Shown in pieces: positions 22,802-22,969 of a DNA stretch of 22,969 nucleotides. The translations under genes and the position numbers were made by a program. Every line of letters begins with the position of its first letter. The first letter of the stretch is position 1. Below the pieces are notes generated by a model. The model worked only from the letters and a program-made list of their open reading frames with translations, searched no databases and was not told where the DNA came from. This stretch comes from CBFDBF01 sp050293315 (GTDB lineage: Bacteria > Pseudomonadota > Gammaproteobacteria > Chromatiales > Chromatiaceae), in the NCBI GenBank assembly GCA_050293315.1, contig JBNKMS010000004.1:1-22969 (forward strand), written 5' to 3'.

Positions 22802-22969
22802 GCTCTTTTTCTTTTCCCAGCAAAGGCTACGAGCCTATTTCTTTTGCTTGTCCAAAAGAAATAGGCGAAAGAAAAAGACACTCCACGACTTGCCCTTCGG
22901 GTACCCTCCGTTCCTCACCGCCCCAGGGGCTCCATCGACGGGCAATCCCTTGCCCGCGCTGGAGGCGCC
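22802..22969. repeat. nested inverted-repeat intergenic element, cut by the window edge
   Basis: A 13-bp perfect stem (GCCTATTTCTTTT at 22833-22845, AAAAGAAATAGGC at 22854-22866) lies inside outer arms TCTTTTTCTTT (22804-22814) and AAAGAAAAAGA (22868-22878). GC-rich sequence follows with a 7-bp hairpin CGGGCAA-TCCC-TTGCCCG (22939-22956). From memory, similar text recurs between genes in many gammaproteobacteria. It may also stop proB transcripts. The right end is outside the window. Confidence 0.7.

Overview
The window reads as a piece of a gammaproteobacterial chromosome, probably from a free-living or symbiotic chemotrophic lineage. The evidence is the block ispB / rplU-rpmA-obgE-proB, the pair birA-coaX followed by a SPOR-domain gene and tRNA-Thr, a cytochrome c4-type dihaem protein, several cyclic-di-GMP enzymes, and tRNA genes that all encode CCA. 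The genus cannot be named from the sequence. The signalling genes in the middle look more AT-rich than the obgE-proB end.

Layout. 1-530: 3' end of an rRNA operon (partial 23S, 5S, strong terminator). 530-2610: copies of a dispersed palindromic CGCAAAG-type repeat on both sides of a reverse-strand CNT nucleoside transporter. 2615-5329: birA, coaX, SPOR gene, tRNA-Thr. 5384-7445: ychF and a histone-deacetylase-family gene. 7449-11587: two paralogous Cache-GGDEF diguanylate cyclases on the reverse strand with a forward cytochrome c4-like gene between them. 11734-12069: tRNA-Met with a clear promoter, then a compact stretch that looks like a small RNA gene with tandem terminators. 12092-13009: hemC. 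13058-18279: a segment bounded by a decayed tRNA-Pro copy and the intact tRNA-Pro, carrying a PhnD-like periplasmic binding protein, an overlapping sensor histidine kinase and an HD-GYP phosphodiesterase. 18280-22663: tRNA-Pro and ispB on the reverse strand, then rplU-rpmA, a MITE-like element, obgE and proB. 22664-22969: intergenic repeats cut by the window edge.

How the genes work together. The ends are housekeeping: translation and ribosome assembly (rRNA, L21, L27, ObgE, YchF), cofactors (BirA, CoaX, HemC, IspB) and proline synthesis (ProB). The centre is a c-di-GMP neighbourhood: two membrane synthases with intact GGEEF and I-sites, one membrane HD-GYP hydrolase, and a binding-protein/histidine-kinase pair with no response regulator beside it. 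The most notable non-coding items are the candidate small RNA at about 11944-12038, the tRNA-Pro relic at 13058 (a possible old attachment site), the 44-nt unit nested in two copies of the CGCAAAG repeat, and the 142-bp terminal-inverted-repeat element in front of obgE.
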